Source of the DNA: an uncultured Ruegeria sp.
GTDB lineage: Bacteria; Pseudomonadota; Alphaproteobacteria; Rhodobacterales; Rhodobacteraceae
Assembly: GCF_947504215.1 (NCBI RefSeq)
Contig: NZ_CANNGO010000004.1
Span: 248,001-312,000, forward strand
DNA: 64,000 nt
Reading direction: 5' to 3'
Every line of letters begins with the position of its first letter. Positions within the stretch are counted from its first letter, which is position 1. The translations under genes were made by a program, and so were the position numbers. The notes beneath the pieces are model-generated. The model was not told the DNA's origin. It did no database searches and saw only the letters and a program-made list of their open reading frames with translations. This document shows, in pieces, positions 1-8,023 of this stretch.

Positions 1-1088
1 CCCCAACCAATGCCGATCTGTGTACCACAGCAGCACCAATAGTTCCGAACACCGGGCGCTGGTCCAATCAACGGGTTGCCGTCCGGTGGGTGCGAAATCG
101 CCCCATGTACGTCGCGCTGAATGCCAAGCTCAGCAAAGATCGGCATCCGGTTCAGGCTTTCTTCAAGCCTCGGCATGACCCGATCGTAGTCTGCATCAAA
201 CAGCCAATTCTCGTATTCCCAGGGGCAATGATCATGCCAGACCGAATTCGGATTCTCTTTCTCGTAGATCCCGATCAACCCGCGGTTCTGTTCCATCCGG
301 ATGTAACCCGAAACTTTGCGGTCGTCGCGGATCACCGGCAGTTCGTTGTCCAGCCCCTGAAACTCCGGAACCGGCTCGGTCACGAAGTAATGGTGCGTCA
401 TCGAGGTCATTGGCAGTTGAAGGCCTGACCACTCGCCCATTTGCCGCGCATAGGTACCGCCAGCGTTCACCACATGCTCACAAGTGATAGCGCCCTGCTC
501 GGTCTCGACCACCCACTCGCCGGTCCGTGTCTGTGTGATGTTAGTCGCACGGCAGTTGCGGAAGATGCGCACACCCTTTTGACGGGCGCCATTGGCCATC
601 GCCATGGTCACGTTGGTTGGATCGACATGGCCATCATCCGGCGTATAGAGCGCACCCAACACGCCCTCGATATTGTAGAACGGGTGCAACTCGGCCACTT
701 TCTCCGGTCCGACCAGCTCGATATTGAAGCCAAGTGCGCGGCCCACGGACAGGGTATGGCGCAGCCAGTCCATCTCATCCTCGGTATAGGCCAGACGGAA
801 GGAGCCGCAGCCGTGCCATGTGACGGATTGGCCGGTTTCAGCCTCCAACACACCGGAATACAGCCTAATATTGTAGTCAACGCACTTGCCCAGTCCAAAG
901 CTTGAGGTCGAATGCGTGATCTGCCCGGCCGCGTGCCAGGTGCTGCCGCTGGTCAGCTCGGCCTTTTCCAGGAGCACGGTATCACTGCCCCATCCTTCAT
1001 GCGCCAGATGATAGGCCAAACCGACCCCCATGACGCCTCCGCCAACGATTACCACACGGGCATTTGATGGCAGTTCGTTCCCGGACAT
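1..1088 (-). CDS. FAD-dependent dimethylglycine/sarcosine dehydrogenase-like oxidoreductase (C-terminus outside window)
   Basis: About 362 N-terminal residues are visible; the gene runs off the left edge. It starts with a Rossmann FAD motif (VVIVGGGVMGVGLAYHLA, residues ~11-28), followed by SGSTWHAAGQITH, the segment that carries the flavin-contacting or flavin-linking His in the dimethylglycine/sarcosine dehydrogenase family. The family signature HPPDGNPLIGPAPGV plus a CCCGTQIGIGW segment lies at the visible end. These enzymes oxidatively remove N-methyl groups, passing one-carbon units to tetrahydrofolate when a C-terminal GcvT-like domain is present; that domain would be beyond the edge. 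It is divergent from an RpiR regulator and a Rieske oxygenase, which fits stepwise N-demethylation of a betaine. The exact substrate is not readable. Confidence 0.85.
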   Translation of the reverse strand, partial: MSGNELPSNARVVIVGGGVMGVGLAYHLAHEGWGSDTVLLEKAELTSGSTWHAAGQITHSTSSFGLGKCVDYNIRLYSGVLEAETGQSVTWHGCGSFRLAYTEDEMDWLRHTLSVGRALGFNIELVGPEKVAELHPFYNIEGVLGALYTPDDGHVDPTNVTMAMANGARQKGVRIFRNCRATNITQTRTGEWVVETEQGAITCEHVVNAGGTYARQMGEWSGLQLPMTSMTHHYFVTEPVPEFQGLDNELPVIRDDRKVSGYIRMEQNRGLIGIYEKENPNSVWHDHCPWEYENWLFDADYDRVMPRLEESLNRMPIFAELGIQRDVHGAISHPPDGNPLIGPAPGVRNYWCCCGTQIGIGW

Positions 1089-1134
1089 GATTTTTCCTCT
1101 TCCCGAGTCGTGTTTCTACTCGACAGGCTAATTC

Positions 1135-1179
1135 CACAAATGTACCATCGTCAATCATGAATGACACAAATGTATCATC
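1135..1179. promoter_or_regulatory. Direct repeat, candidate RpiR operator
   Basis: Two near-identical 15-mers, CACAAATGTACCATC (1135-1149) and CACAAATGTATCATC (1165-1179), lie 30 bp apart on the same strand, about three helical turns. They sit between the divergent dehydrogenase and rpiR genes, and the second copy overlaps the first rpiR codons. This suggests autoregulatory binding sites. It is inferred from sequence only. Confidence 0.45.
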
Positions 1180-2044
1180 AGCTGTTCTGGACCGCCTGTC
1201 CGAGGAATGGAACGCGCTGACGCCCGAGGCCCAAAAGGCCGCGCGTTACGTGCTGGAAAATCCAACGGATGTAGGGGTTTCGACCGTGCGCGAGATTGCA
1301 GAAGCGGCCAAAGTGAAACCCAACACCTTTGTCCGGATGGCACGGCAGGTGGGGTTCGAAGGATATGAAGACTTCCGCGCCCCTTTCCGTGACGCGATTC
1401 GTCAGGGCATCGTGTCCTTTCCCGACCGAGCACGTTGGCTGCAGACAATCGGCAAGACAGGCGAACTGGGCGGGCTTTACGCCGATATGATCGGCGCCGC
1501 GATCCGCAATATCGAAGACACCTTTGCCGGGATAGATGCCGAGGGCCTGAAAGCCGCGGCCGAAGACATCTGGAATTGCCGTCAGATTTTCACGCTGGGG
1601 GTGGGCGTCAACAACTCAAATGCTCGCAATTTTACCTATCTTGCCTCAACCGGTATGAAGCAGTTTCACGCCATACCTCGACCCGGCTCGACCCCAGTCG
1701 ACGATCTGGCTTGGGCGGATGAGCAAGACGTACTGATCGCGATCACCTGCCATCCCTACCGCACCGAAGTCATCGACGCGATCAAGCTGGCGCGGCAACA
1801 GGGAATGACAGTCATCGGCATTTCCGACAGCCCGGCCAGCCCGGTCATCCTGAACGCACAGCACGGTTTTGTCGTTGCTGCCGACACGCCGCAATTCTTC
1901 CCGTCCTCCGTTTCGACCATCGCGCTGCTGGAAACGCTTCTGTCCTTTGTGATCGCCGTCTCCAGCGACGAGATTGTCGAACGGGTCGAACGGTTTCATC
2001 AACGCCGCCACCAGCTTGGCCTCTATGCAGAGGAGCCGGAATGA
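1157..2044 (+). CDS. RpiR/MurR-family transcriptional regulator (HTH + SIS domain)
   Basis: A 295-residue protein with an N-terminal RpiR-type helix-turn-helix (residues ~5-80; STVREIAEAAKVKPNTFVRMARQVGFEGYEDFR). A SIS sugar-isomerase-fold ligand domain follows (~125-260), containing an IFTLGVGVNNSNARNF loop and AITCHPYRTEVIDAIKLARQQGMTVIGISD. Family members respond to small phosphorylated or other metabolites. Its stop overlaps the Rieske oxygenase start (ATGA), so it is the first gene of that operon and faces the divergent dehydrogenase; local control of both is likely. The start used is ATG 1157. A direct repeat overlaps this start, so a slightly later start is possible. Confidence 0.9.
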   Translation: MNDTNVSSAVLDRLSEEWNALTPEAQKAARYVLENPTDVGVSTVREIAEAAKVKPNTFVRMARQVGFEGYEDFRAPFRDAIRQGIVSFPDRARWLQTIGKTGELGGLYADMIGAAIRNIEDTFAGIDAEGLKAAAEDIWNCRQIFTLGVGVNNSNARNFTYLASTGMKQFHAIPRPGSTPVDDLAWADEQDVLIAITCHPYRTEVIDAIKLARQQGMTVIGISDSPASPVILNAQHGFVVAADTPQFFPSSVSTIALLETLLSFVIAVSSDEIVERVERFHQRRHQLGLYAEEPE

Positions 2045-3132
2045 ATGCCCCCCTGATCCGGTCTTTGGACGCGCGATACTACACTGATCCCGCGATTTTC
2101 GCGCAGGAGACGCAGGGCCTTCTGGCAAGGACATGGCAATTCGCAGGCCACGTCGCACAGGTGCGTGAAACTGGGGACTATTTTGCTTTTGAAATCGCCG
2201 GGCAAAACCTGTTCTGCATTCGCGGCCGCGACAAGGAAATCCGCACCTTTTACAATGTTTGTCAGCACCGAGCACATGAAATGGTCACAGGCGCGGGCAA
2301 TACCCGCGTCGTTGTTTGCCCTTATCACGCATGGACATATGAATTGTCCGGCCAGTTGCGTGCAGGACCCAACATCAAATCCGTCCTCGGTTTCGATCGC
2401 AGTGCCATCTGCCTGACTTCGGTGCGCACGGAAATCTTCAATGGATTCATCTTCGTAAATCTGGATGATGACGCGGCCCCGATGGACGATTGGTACCCCG
2501 GCGTGCGCGAGGAAATCCGTGCCTTTGTCCCGCATATCGACGATCTGGAACCGTTGGAATGGGTAGAAATCCCCGAGAACTGCAATTGGAAGGTTAGTAT
2601 CGAGAATTACTCGGAATGCTATCACTGCCCCCTCAATCACCAGACCTTTGCCGAGGGCGTCGTCAAGCCCGAGACCTATGACATCCAGCCCGACGCCGGC
2701 GGCGGCTACGTCCTTCGCCACACGACCGAATGCCAAAGCCTCGACAAGATGACTTACCCCATAGACCTAGCGGTGCCGCACGCGGGCGATTATCAGTCAT
2801 GGTTCCTTTGGCCGATGTTCTCGTTCCAGTGCTACCCTGGCAACGTGCTGAACACCTATCACTGGCGCGCGGGTGATACCGATCACTGCACGGTCTGGCG
2901 CGGGTGGTATACCGAGGGCGGATCGGAGAGCGCCGTGATCCGCCAATTGGCGGTACAGGACCGCGAAACCACTGTCGAGGAAGATATCCACCTTGTCGAA
3001 AGCGTCCATCGCGGGCTTAAATCCCGCGGCTATCGCCCCGGCCCGCTGGTGTTGGACCCTGCGTTCGGGGTGATGTCGGAACACTCGATTGCCCGGTTGC
3101 AGCAGTGGATGCGTGAAGCGGTCGACCCTTGA
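2041..3132 (+). CDS. Rieske non-haem iron oxygenase, alpha subunit (betaine/carnitine demethylase-like)
   Basis: A 363-residue ring-hydroxylating-oxygenase-type alpha subunit. The Rieske [2Fe-2S] ligands are C74, H76, C93 and H96 (CQHRAH and CPYHAW). The mononuclear iron site is visible as NYSECYHCPLNH, with His195 and His200. This architecture is shared by GbcA glycine-betaine, stachydrine and CntA carnitine oxygenases. Translational coupling to the RpiR gene and divergence from a dimethylglycine-dehydrogenase-like gene favour a role in oxidative attack on a quaternary amine. A separate ferredoxin-reductase partner is not visible here. The substrate is inference. Confidence 0.85.
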   Translation: MNAPLIRSLDARYYTDPAIFAQETQGLLARTWQFAGHVAQVRETGDYFAFEIAGQNLFCIRGRDKEIRTFYNVCQHRAHEMVTGAGNTRVVVCPYHAWTYELSGQLRAGPNIKSVLGFDRSAICLTSVRTEIFNGFIFVNLDDDAAPMDDWYPGVREEIRAFVPHIDDLEPLEWVEIPENCNWKVSIENYSECYHCPLNHQTFAEGVVKPETYDIQPDAGGGYVLRHTTECQSLDKMTYPIDLAVPHAGDYQSWFLWPMFSFQCYPGNVLNTYHWRAGDTDHCTVWRGWYTEGGSESAVIRQLAVQDRETTVEEDIHLVESVHRGLKSRGYRPGPLVLDPAFGVMSEHSIARLQQWMREAVDP

Positions 3133-3248
3133 TCAAGGCGCCAGAGGCCCTGAGACAGGCATTCGAGAACCACGTCTTACGCTTGATAAACCCCCAAGCG
3201 GCGGTATCTATTTGCCTCGCCTGACAGACAAAAACCCGGAGATCTAAA

Positions 3249-3632
3249 ATGCCCGACCTTTTTGACGAAGACCTTTTTCTGAAAGGGTTGGAACAACGTA
3301 AATCCACGCTTGGCGCGGAGTATGTGGAAAAGAACCTTATCGCTGCGGACGACTTCACCCGCCCGTTTCAAGAGGCGATGACCGCCTGGTGTTGGGGCTT
3401 TGGTTGGGGCGATGACGTGATCGATGCCAAGACGCGGTCGATGATGAACCTGTCCATGATCGGGGCATTGGGCAAGATGCACGAATGGGAAATTCATTGC
3501 AAAGGTGCGATCAACAACGGTGTCACCCCGGAAGAAATCCGCGCCATCATTCACGTCGTCGGGATCTATTGCGGCGTCCCGCAGGCTTTGGAGTGTTTCC
3601 GCGTCGCCCGCAAAGTGCTTGCAGAAGTCTAA
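3249..3632 (+). CDS. Carboxymuconolactone decarboxylase (CMD/PcaC)-family protein
   Basis: A 127-residue single-domain protein of the AhpD/PcaC fold. The central block DAKTRSMMNLSMIGALGKMHEWEIHCKGAINNGVTPEEIRAIIHVVGIYCGVPQALECF (read in part, residues ~58-117) is typical of the family. Only His77 and His82 of the usual polar set are obvious, and there is no CXXC pair, so peroxidase activity of the AhpD type is unlikely. It lies 116 bp after the Rieske gene on the same strand and converges on the SARP-like regulator gene. A role as hydrolase or decarboxylase in the same catabolic pathway is inferred. Confidence 0.8.
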   Translation: MPDLFDEDLFLKGLEQRKSTLGAEYVEKNLIAADDFTRPFQEAMTAWCWGFGWGDDVIDAKTRSMMNLSMIGALGKMHEWEIHCKGAINNGVTPEEIRAIIHVVGIYCGVPQALECFRVARKVLAEV

Positions 3633-3642
3633 CTCCAATCCA

Positions 3643-5262
3643 TTACAATCCGGCTGCGGACAAGAGCTGCACGACATCAGTGTAGTGGTTTTGGTTTTTG
3701 AAACAGCCGGGCCAAGCCCAGCGCTTAGCGGTAAAGCCCGGCTGCAATTCAAGAATCCGGCGCGCGTGTCGGCGCGCCAATGACTCGTTTCCCGCCTGGG
3801 CGGACAACATACATAGCACTACGCGCGGTCGCACTCGTCCAGGATCGATTCGCAGCACGTTATGTGCGTGCTGCCAGGCCGCCTTGTCGCCCGCAAGTGC
3901 CAACGCCATCGCAAGGTTGGCCTCAATCCAGATGGGGGGGTGTGGTGTCAACGCAAGCGCCTGCCTGTAGACAGTAATCCCAGCCTCAAGCTGATCATCA
4001 TAAAGCAAAAGAACACCGTAGTACCCCAAAAGCTCAGGACTGCTGTGAAATCGGTTCACCACGTTGCGCATGAGATCACACGCCTCATTTGTCTTACCTG
4101 CCACATTGCGCGTGAAGGCCTCAAGCGCGGCGCAGTATGGGTCTGTTGGATATTTGGCGCGCAAACCGATGCATTCTACATCCACGAGCGCCAAAGTTTC
4201 CTCAGGCGCGCTGTCCATACCCAATCGGATCTGGTCCAATCTGCAAAACCCGATTGCAATACTGGCTGGCAGGTAGTTCGGGTCTTGCTCGAGACACGTT
4301 TGATACTGCCGGATTGCTTGAAACAGACCGGCCTCGGTTGCTTGGTTTTCCAAGATGCGCCCCTTCTGGAACGCGGCCCACGCCTGGGTAGAAGTGGCGC
4401 GGGCCGACCAAATCTCGGACCAATAGCCATCACGCAAACGCAAGTGCAGCGCTTCGACGACCTTCATCGCAATCTCTTCAACCGCGTCGAATGTGTCTTG
4501 CTTGCGAAACCGGAACCGCTCGGTCCACAAGCAGACTTGGTCAGATGTCGAGGTCAACTGCGCGGCAACCCGCAAACCTTCGGCGCCAACAACGCTGCCG
4601 CTCAGGACATAGCCATCAATCGGCCCCTCTTGCCTGCGGGCATCCCGCAGTTCGATCACGTCGGATAGCGTGCCCAGCAGAAACAACAGTTCGTCGCGTA
4701 TAGATACTGCGGCCACCGCAATGTCCGGGGTGTCGCCAACCACCTCCATCGGTTCGACCACGACCGCGGGTCGCTGACGTCCCCAATGCGATGGAGCTCG
4801 ACCGGTGATCGGGCCGAGACCGTCTTCTCCGGTGTCAATGTCCCAGTAGGCCTGACGTTCGACGGCAAGCCACTCTTCGAATTCTGGGTCCGCAACATCG
4901 AGCCCTTCCAGCAACTCCGCCCGATCCGGGTTCAGCTGTGCGTCAAACAGGTCGACTTCGATCGAGTTAAGATCGATCGAGACATTTTCGCGTCCGATAT
5001 CCAGAAATGTCAGGTCGAACTTGCCGAAGTGCTTTGTCAGAACGCTGAGTTCCTTGCGCAAGGATGCAGCACCCTGTGTAGGAGAGCTTTGGCTCCACAA
5101 CCGGTCCTGCAACCAAGTCCGACTGCGGATCTTGTTCTTTGACAGCAATACTAAGGCAACAAGCGCCTTGGCCTTGGTGCCACGAGGAGTTGCATCCCGA
5201 CCATCGTCACAGATGACCTGAAACGGACCAGTCAGGAATATCTTTGTCTGTGCCTCCGTCAC
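3643..5262 (-). CDS. SARP/BTAD-like transcriptional regulator with TPR region
   Basis: A 539-residue cytoplasmic protein starting at GTG 5262 behind GAGG. The N-terminus (residues ~1-95) looks like the winged-helix DNA-binding domain of SARP/BTAD regulators (RGTKAKALVALVLLS, SRTWLQDRLW). The acidic VDLFDAQLN segment that follows is typical of the linker to the bacterial transcription-activator domain. The middle (~175-285) resembles the TolB-like/FlgO-like segment often found in cyclase-type regulators (GYVLSGSVV, VAAQLTSTSDQVCLWTERF). The C-terminal half carries TPR-like helices. It lies 32 bp downstream of the candidate precursor peptide gene on the same strand, so it is likely co-transcribed with it. 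SARPs often activate natural-product genes. The target is inference. Confidence 0.7.
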   Translation of the reverse strand: MTEAQTKIFLTGPFQVICDDGRDATPRGTKAKALVALVLLSKNKIRSRTWLQDRLWSQSSPTQGAASLRKELSVLTKHFGKFDLTFLDIGRENVSIDLNSIEVDLFDAQLNPDRAELLEGLDVADPEFEEWLAVERQAYWDIDTGEDGLGPITGRAPSHWGRQRPAVVVEPMEVVGDTPDIAVAAVSIRDELLFLLGTLSDVIELRDARRQEGPIDGYVLSGSVVGAEGLRVAAQLTSTSDQVCLWTERFRFRKQDTFDAVEEIAMKVVEALHLRLRDGYWSEIWSARATSTQAWAAFQKGRILENQATEAGLFQAIRQYQTCLEQDPNYLPASIAIGFCRLDQIRLGMDSAPEETLALVDVECIGLRAKYPTDPYCAALEAFTRNVAGKTNEACDLMRNVVNRFHSSPELLGYYGVLLLYDDQLEAGITVYRQALALTPHPPIWIEANLAMALALAGDKAAWQHAHNVLRIDPGRVRPRVVLCMLSAQAGNESLARRHARRILELQPGFTAKRWAWPGCFKNQNHYTDVVQLLSAAGL

Positions 5263-5294
5263 AAATGGTCCTCAGGCAAGTCGAAACATCGTGT

Positions 5295-5606
5295 TCAGGA
5301 ACTGCAACCGTAAACGACGATGCCCCCCATCGCCTCGTATGCGAGGTCACAGCACCAGGACTCATAGTCCGGCTTATCCTCAGTGACCTTGTCGCTCAGA
5401 TCAGGAATAATGATGTTGATACGGTCTTTCGAGTCGTAAACAAAAGTGACTTCTTTCTGCTCGCGCTCCACGATCATTTCTCGGATTTTTTCTTCTGATT
5501 TTTCTTCATCGCCGCGCTCACCCAGCGCCCGGGCGCGTGCAGCTCGAAGAACCTCGCAACCTATGTCTTTTAATGAAAAATCCGGATTGAGTGTCAATCG
5601 AGCCAT
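5295..5606 (-). CDS. Small acidic peptide with Gly-Gly leader-like end; candidate RiPP/TOMM precursor
   Basis: A 103-residue protein with a strong ribosome-binding site (AAGGGAAGGGA) before ATG 5606; longer upstream starts lack one. Residues 10-50 form a charged helical region. Residues 52-72 (VTFVYDSKDRINIIIPDL) resemble the beta-rich segment of nitrile-hydratase-type leaders. The C-terminus is AYEAMGG (89-95) followed by the eight-residue IVVYGCSS, i.e. a double-glycine cleavage-like site and a tiny core with Cys-Ser-Ser, the residues YcaO enzymes cyclise. It is divergent from the YcaO gene with only about 60 bp between, and upstream of the SARP-like regulator. I recognise no named family. 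The precursor role is inference from context and architecture. Confidence 0.55.
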   Translation of the reverse strand: MARLTLNPDFSLKDIGCEVLRAARARALGERGDEEKSEEKIREMIVEREQKEVTFVYDSKDRINIIIPDLSDKVTEDKPDYESWCCDLAYEAMGGIVVYGCSS

Positions 5607-5668
5607 TTCGAAATCCCTTCCCTTAGAACCACAATCATCTGTATATCTCCTTGTGTTGGTATCTGGAA

Positions 5669-6616
5669 ATGAAAATGACTGACTCGCTGATTGAACGGGC
5701 CGAGACGGCAAGGCTCATTTCCAAACCATCCTTTGCCGAATTTCCTGACGGCGCGCCGATCCATACGGCTTTCCGTCTGATTAAGCTGCGACCGGGAACT
5801 CTGCCGCCGGAAGGCGCGATGGAGCATCGCGTGTCTTTCGGCACAGCACGCACCGCCAGGGACGCGGCGCGGCTGGCAGGATTTGAGGCCATTGAACGCT
5901 ATGCGTTGCAATTCAGTTCCGACGCGCCTGACGCTGGCGAAAGCCTGATTGCATCGGACGGGGAAACCTACACCGTGCCAACTCAGTCGTTGGCGCTGGG
6001 CGCACCGGGCACCAATGGGACGATCACATCCAAGGGGGCGGCGGCTGGTCCGACGCACGAAGCGGCGGCCCTGCGCGCAGTTCTTGAATGCCTGGAACAC
6101 GCACTTGATCCGCTGGGCTACACCTTCGCTTTGCCCAGTTTGTCCTTGCCCCAGGACCTGATTGAATGGCTGGGCACCTACCTGCGTGAGCTGCACATCC
6201 ATCTGGCAGAGGTCCCGGGCATTGGCATGTTGTTTCGCGCGGTCTGCGCTGATCCGGATGGCGGCCGACCCACTTATGGGACCGCATTCGCCGCCGATTT
6301 GGAAAGCGGTATTTGGCGTGCCACGTCTGAGGCCGTTGTGTCGTGGCGCAACATGGTCACTCTGGACCACACGGGCGTCACGCAACAGGGGATGGATGCT
6401 GAACAAAAACGGCTGTTTCAACTGTACCGCGGCGCGCGCGCAGATCGGCCCATTGCCCCACAAGCGGAATTTGATCCAAACGAGTGGGCGACGCCGGACC
6501 CTACTTTGGGCGAAGCTCTGACTGCGGCGGCGAAGGCTTTGGGGCGCCCCGTTGCTGTGTTTGATATGACCGCGCCAGAGGTTCCATTGCCGGTGGTCAA
6601 AGCTGTACCGGTCTAG
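5669..6616 (+). CDS. YcaO-domain protein (putative peptide backbone-modifying enzyme)
   Basis: A 315-residue protein showing the two hallmark YcaO blocks. The first is GTARTARDAARLAGFEAIER (EAIER ATP/Mg-binding segment); the second is TSKGAAAGPTHEAAALRAVL followed by ECLEH (E-x-x-EH segment). A third acidic block, RATSEAVVSW, and a proline-rich tail, PEVPLPVVKAVPV, follow, as in TOMM cyclodehydratases. YcaO enzymes activate a backbone amide with ATP to form azolines, thioamides or amidines. No E1-like/ThiF partner or TfuA is seen nearby, so its partner is missing or encoded elsewhere. The start is uncertain: ATG 5669, ATG 5675 or TTG 5651, all with weak ribosome-binding sites. The domain is near certain; the substrate is inferred to be the adjacent peptide. 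Confidence 0.8.
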   Translation: MKMTDSLIERAETARLISKPSFAEFPDGAPIHTAFRLIKLRPGTLPPEGAMEHRVSFGTARTARDAARLAGFEAIERYALQFSSDAPDAGESLIASDGETYTVPTQSLALGAPGTNGTITSKGAAAGPTHEAAALRAVLECLEHALDPLGYTFALPSLSLPQDLIEWLGTYLRELHIHLAEVPGIGMLFRAVCADPDGGRPTYGTAFAADLESGIWRATSEAVVSWRNMVTLDHTGVTQQGMDAEQKRLFQLYRGARADRPIAPQAEFDPNEWATPDPTLGEALTAAAKALGRPVAVFDMTAPEVPLPVVKAVPV

Positions 6617-6623
6617 GCACATT

Positions 6624-7985
6624 CTAGTTGTTTCGCTGCTTTAAGGCTTTCTCGTTTCTACGAGACGCGTTTTCGCACTGATCCGCGAATTCTGAGATTT
6701 GCCTGCATCGCTGGGTTCCAGGCAATCCACAAACAATCCCATCCGGTTCAGCGGCAGGTATCTCGGACAGTTCTACTTTGGTGATCGGGCGCGACGTAGC
6801 AGCGGTTTTCACCAGCGGCCCGACCTCGATCAAGCTTGCAAGACTGTATCCTGAAACCGGGTGCGTCGTAACGCCAGTACCCAAATAAACCTCGTCCAGG
6901 AACCTTGGGTCGTCGTCGGATGGTCCAAATTCCAGACGCATTGGCATCCCCTCGACTCCACGCGAAAACCGAACCCATTCGTTGGGGGCATTTTTTTCAT
7001 CATGCAAAAGATCGGATGACTGGAAGGATCGGATGTACATTCCCAGTGGATCGGCAAAAGCCATCGCCCGGCCTTTTGGGGGTACTGATCCTTCGACCAA
7101 AGCCAAATCATATGCGCCTTTTGCGACGTTTGACAGTGCGCTGCGACAGAACAGATCCTGCCTGTTTGCGTGGGTAAATATCTCGTCAAGTCTTGCCCGA
7201 CGACTTTGACCCTCTTGCAATACCAGATACGGGAAAGACCCAAAATGCATCACTGAGGTCAGATCGCTCAAACTGTTCGTGCCCGAGGACATAAACAAAA
7301 CACTTTCAACATTAATTGGATGCTCAGGCGGCTGAGCGCGCCCGGCACCAACCAACCGTCGATGAAAACAGGCCATACGTGCAGATATGTCCAGCGCCTT
7401 CCAGTCTTCGCCCGTTACGCCAAACAGCTCTTGCGCGCTATAGGCGCACCGCGTGATCGAAGCGACGACATGCAGGAAATGCTCCAGATCATGCACCGCC
7501 ATGGTCATCCACCACTCCATCAGCTCGGTGGTGGCAACAAAACGTTTCGGGCGCATTCTGCCGGTGAGATCCGGGCGCATAACCAGTGCATATTCGAGGT
7601 ATTCATTGTGCAACTCGACCCGACTGGACCAACCCAAATCCGATACGCGTTCTGCCAATTCGGCGCCCAAACAATCCAATGGCTCGCGTGGGCTGCCCGA
7701 CCACTTGAACTCATCAGAAGTCTGTGTGTCTTCGATATCGCGCGGGTCCAACACCAAAAACGGGCTAACGTCATGATCATTAAACAGGGTCTGGACCCGC
7801 GCATTCCAGGCCGCCAGGGCAGCTTCATTTACACCCTGATCAGCTAGGCCTGGAGATTGAAAGACAGGCATCTCGATATTCCGTTTGATTTCAGAAAGGC
7901 ACGACCGCAGGTTCGCGGACGTGGTCCAAACGCGCCCAGGAGCCCTCGGCGCGGAAATGGCGCGGGGTAAATTCACGACACCCAT
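6624..7985 (-). CDS. Unrecognised 453-residue protein next to a haloperoxidase homologue
   Basis: I do not recognise this family. It is a long soluble protein without signal peptide or membrane segment. A His-rich helix, MAVHDLEHFLHVV (residues ~167-179), could bind a metal. Other notable stretches are NRQDLFCRSALSNVAKGAYDLALVEGSVPPKG and FLDEVYLGTGVTTHPVSGYSL. It lies 38 bp downstream of the haloperoxidase-like gene on the same strand, consistent with an operon, and converges on the YcaO gene with 7 bp between them. The start could be ATG 7985 or ATG 7871 (MPVFQSPGL); neither has a strong ribosome-binding site. Its role, perhaps as an accessory enzyme of the neighbouring systems, is unknown. 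Confidence 0.6.
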   Translation of the reverse strand: MGVVNLPRAISAPRAPGRVWTTSANLRSCLSEIKRNIEMPVFQSPGLADQGVNEAALAAWNARVQTLFNDHDVSPFLVLDPRDIEDTQTSDEFKWSGSPREPLDCLGAELAERVSDLGWSSRVELHNEYLEYALVMRPDLTGRMRPKRFVATTELMEWWMTMAVHDLEHFLHVVASITRCAYSAQELFGVTGEDWKALDISARMACFHRRLVGAGRAQPPEHPINVESVLFMSSGTNSLSDLTSVMHFGSFPYLVLQEGQSRRARLDEIFTHANRQDLFCRSALSNVAKGAYDLALVEGSVPPKGRAMAFADPLGMYIRSFQSSDLLHDEKNAPNEWVRFSRGVEGMPMRLEFGPSDDDPRFLDEVYLGTGVTTHPVSGYSLASLIEVGPLVKTAATSRPITKVELSEIPAAEPDGIVCGLPGTQRCRQISEFADQCENASRRNEKALKQRNN

Positions 7986-8023
7986 CCGAACCTACTTGAG
8001 AAGGTGATGACCTCTGGCATTGA

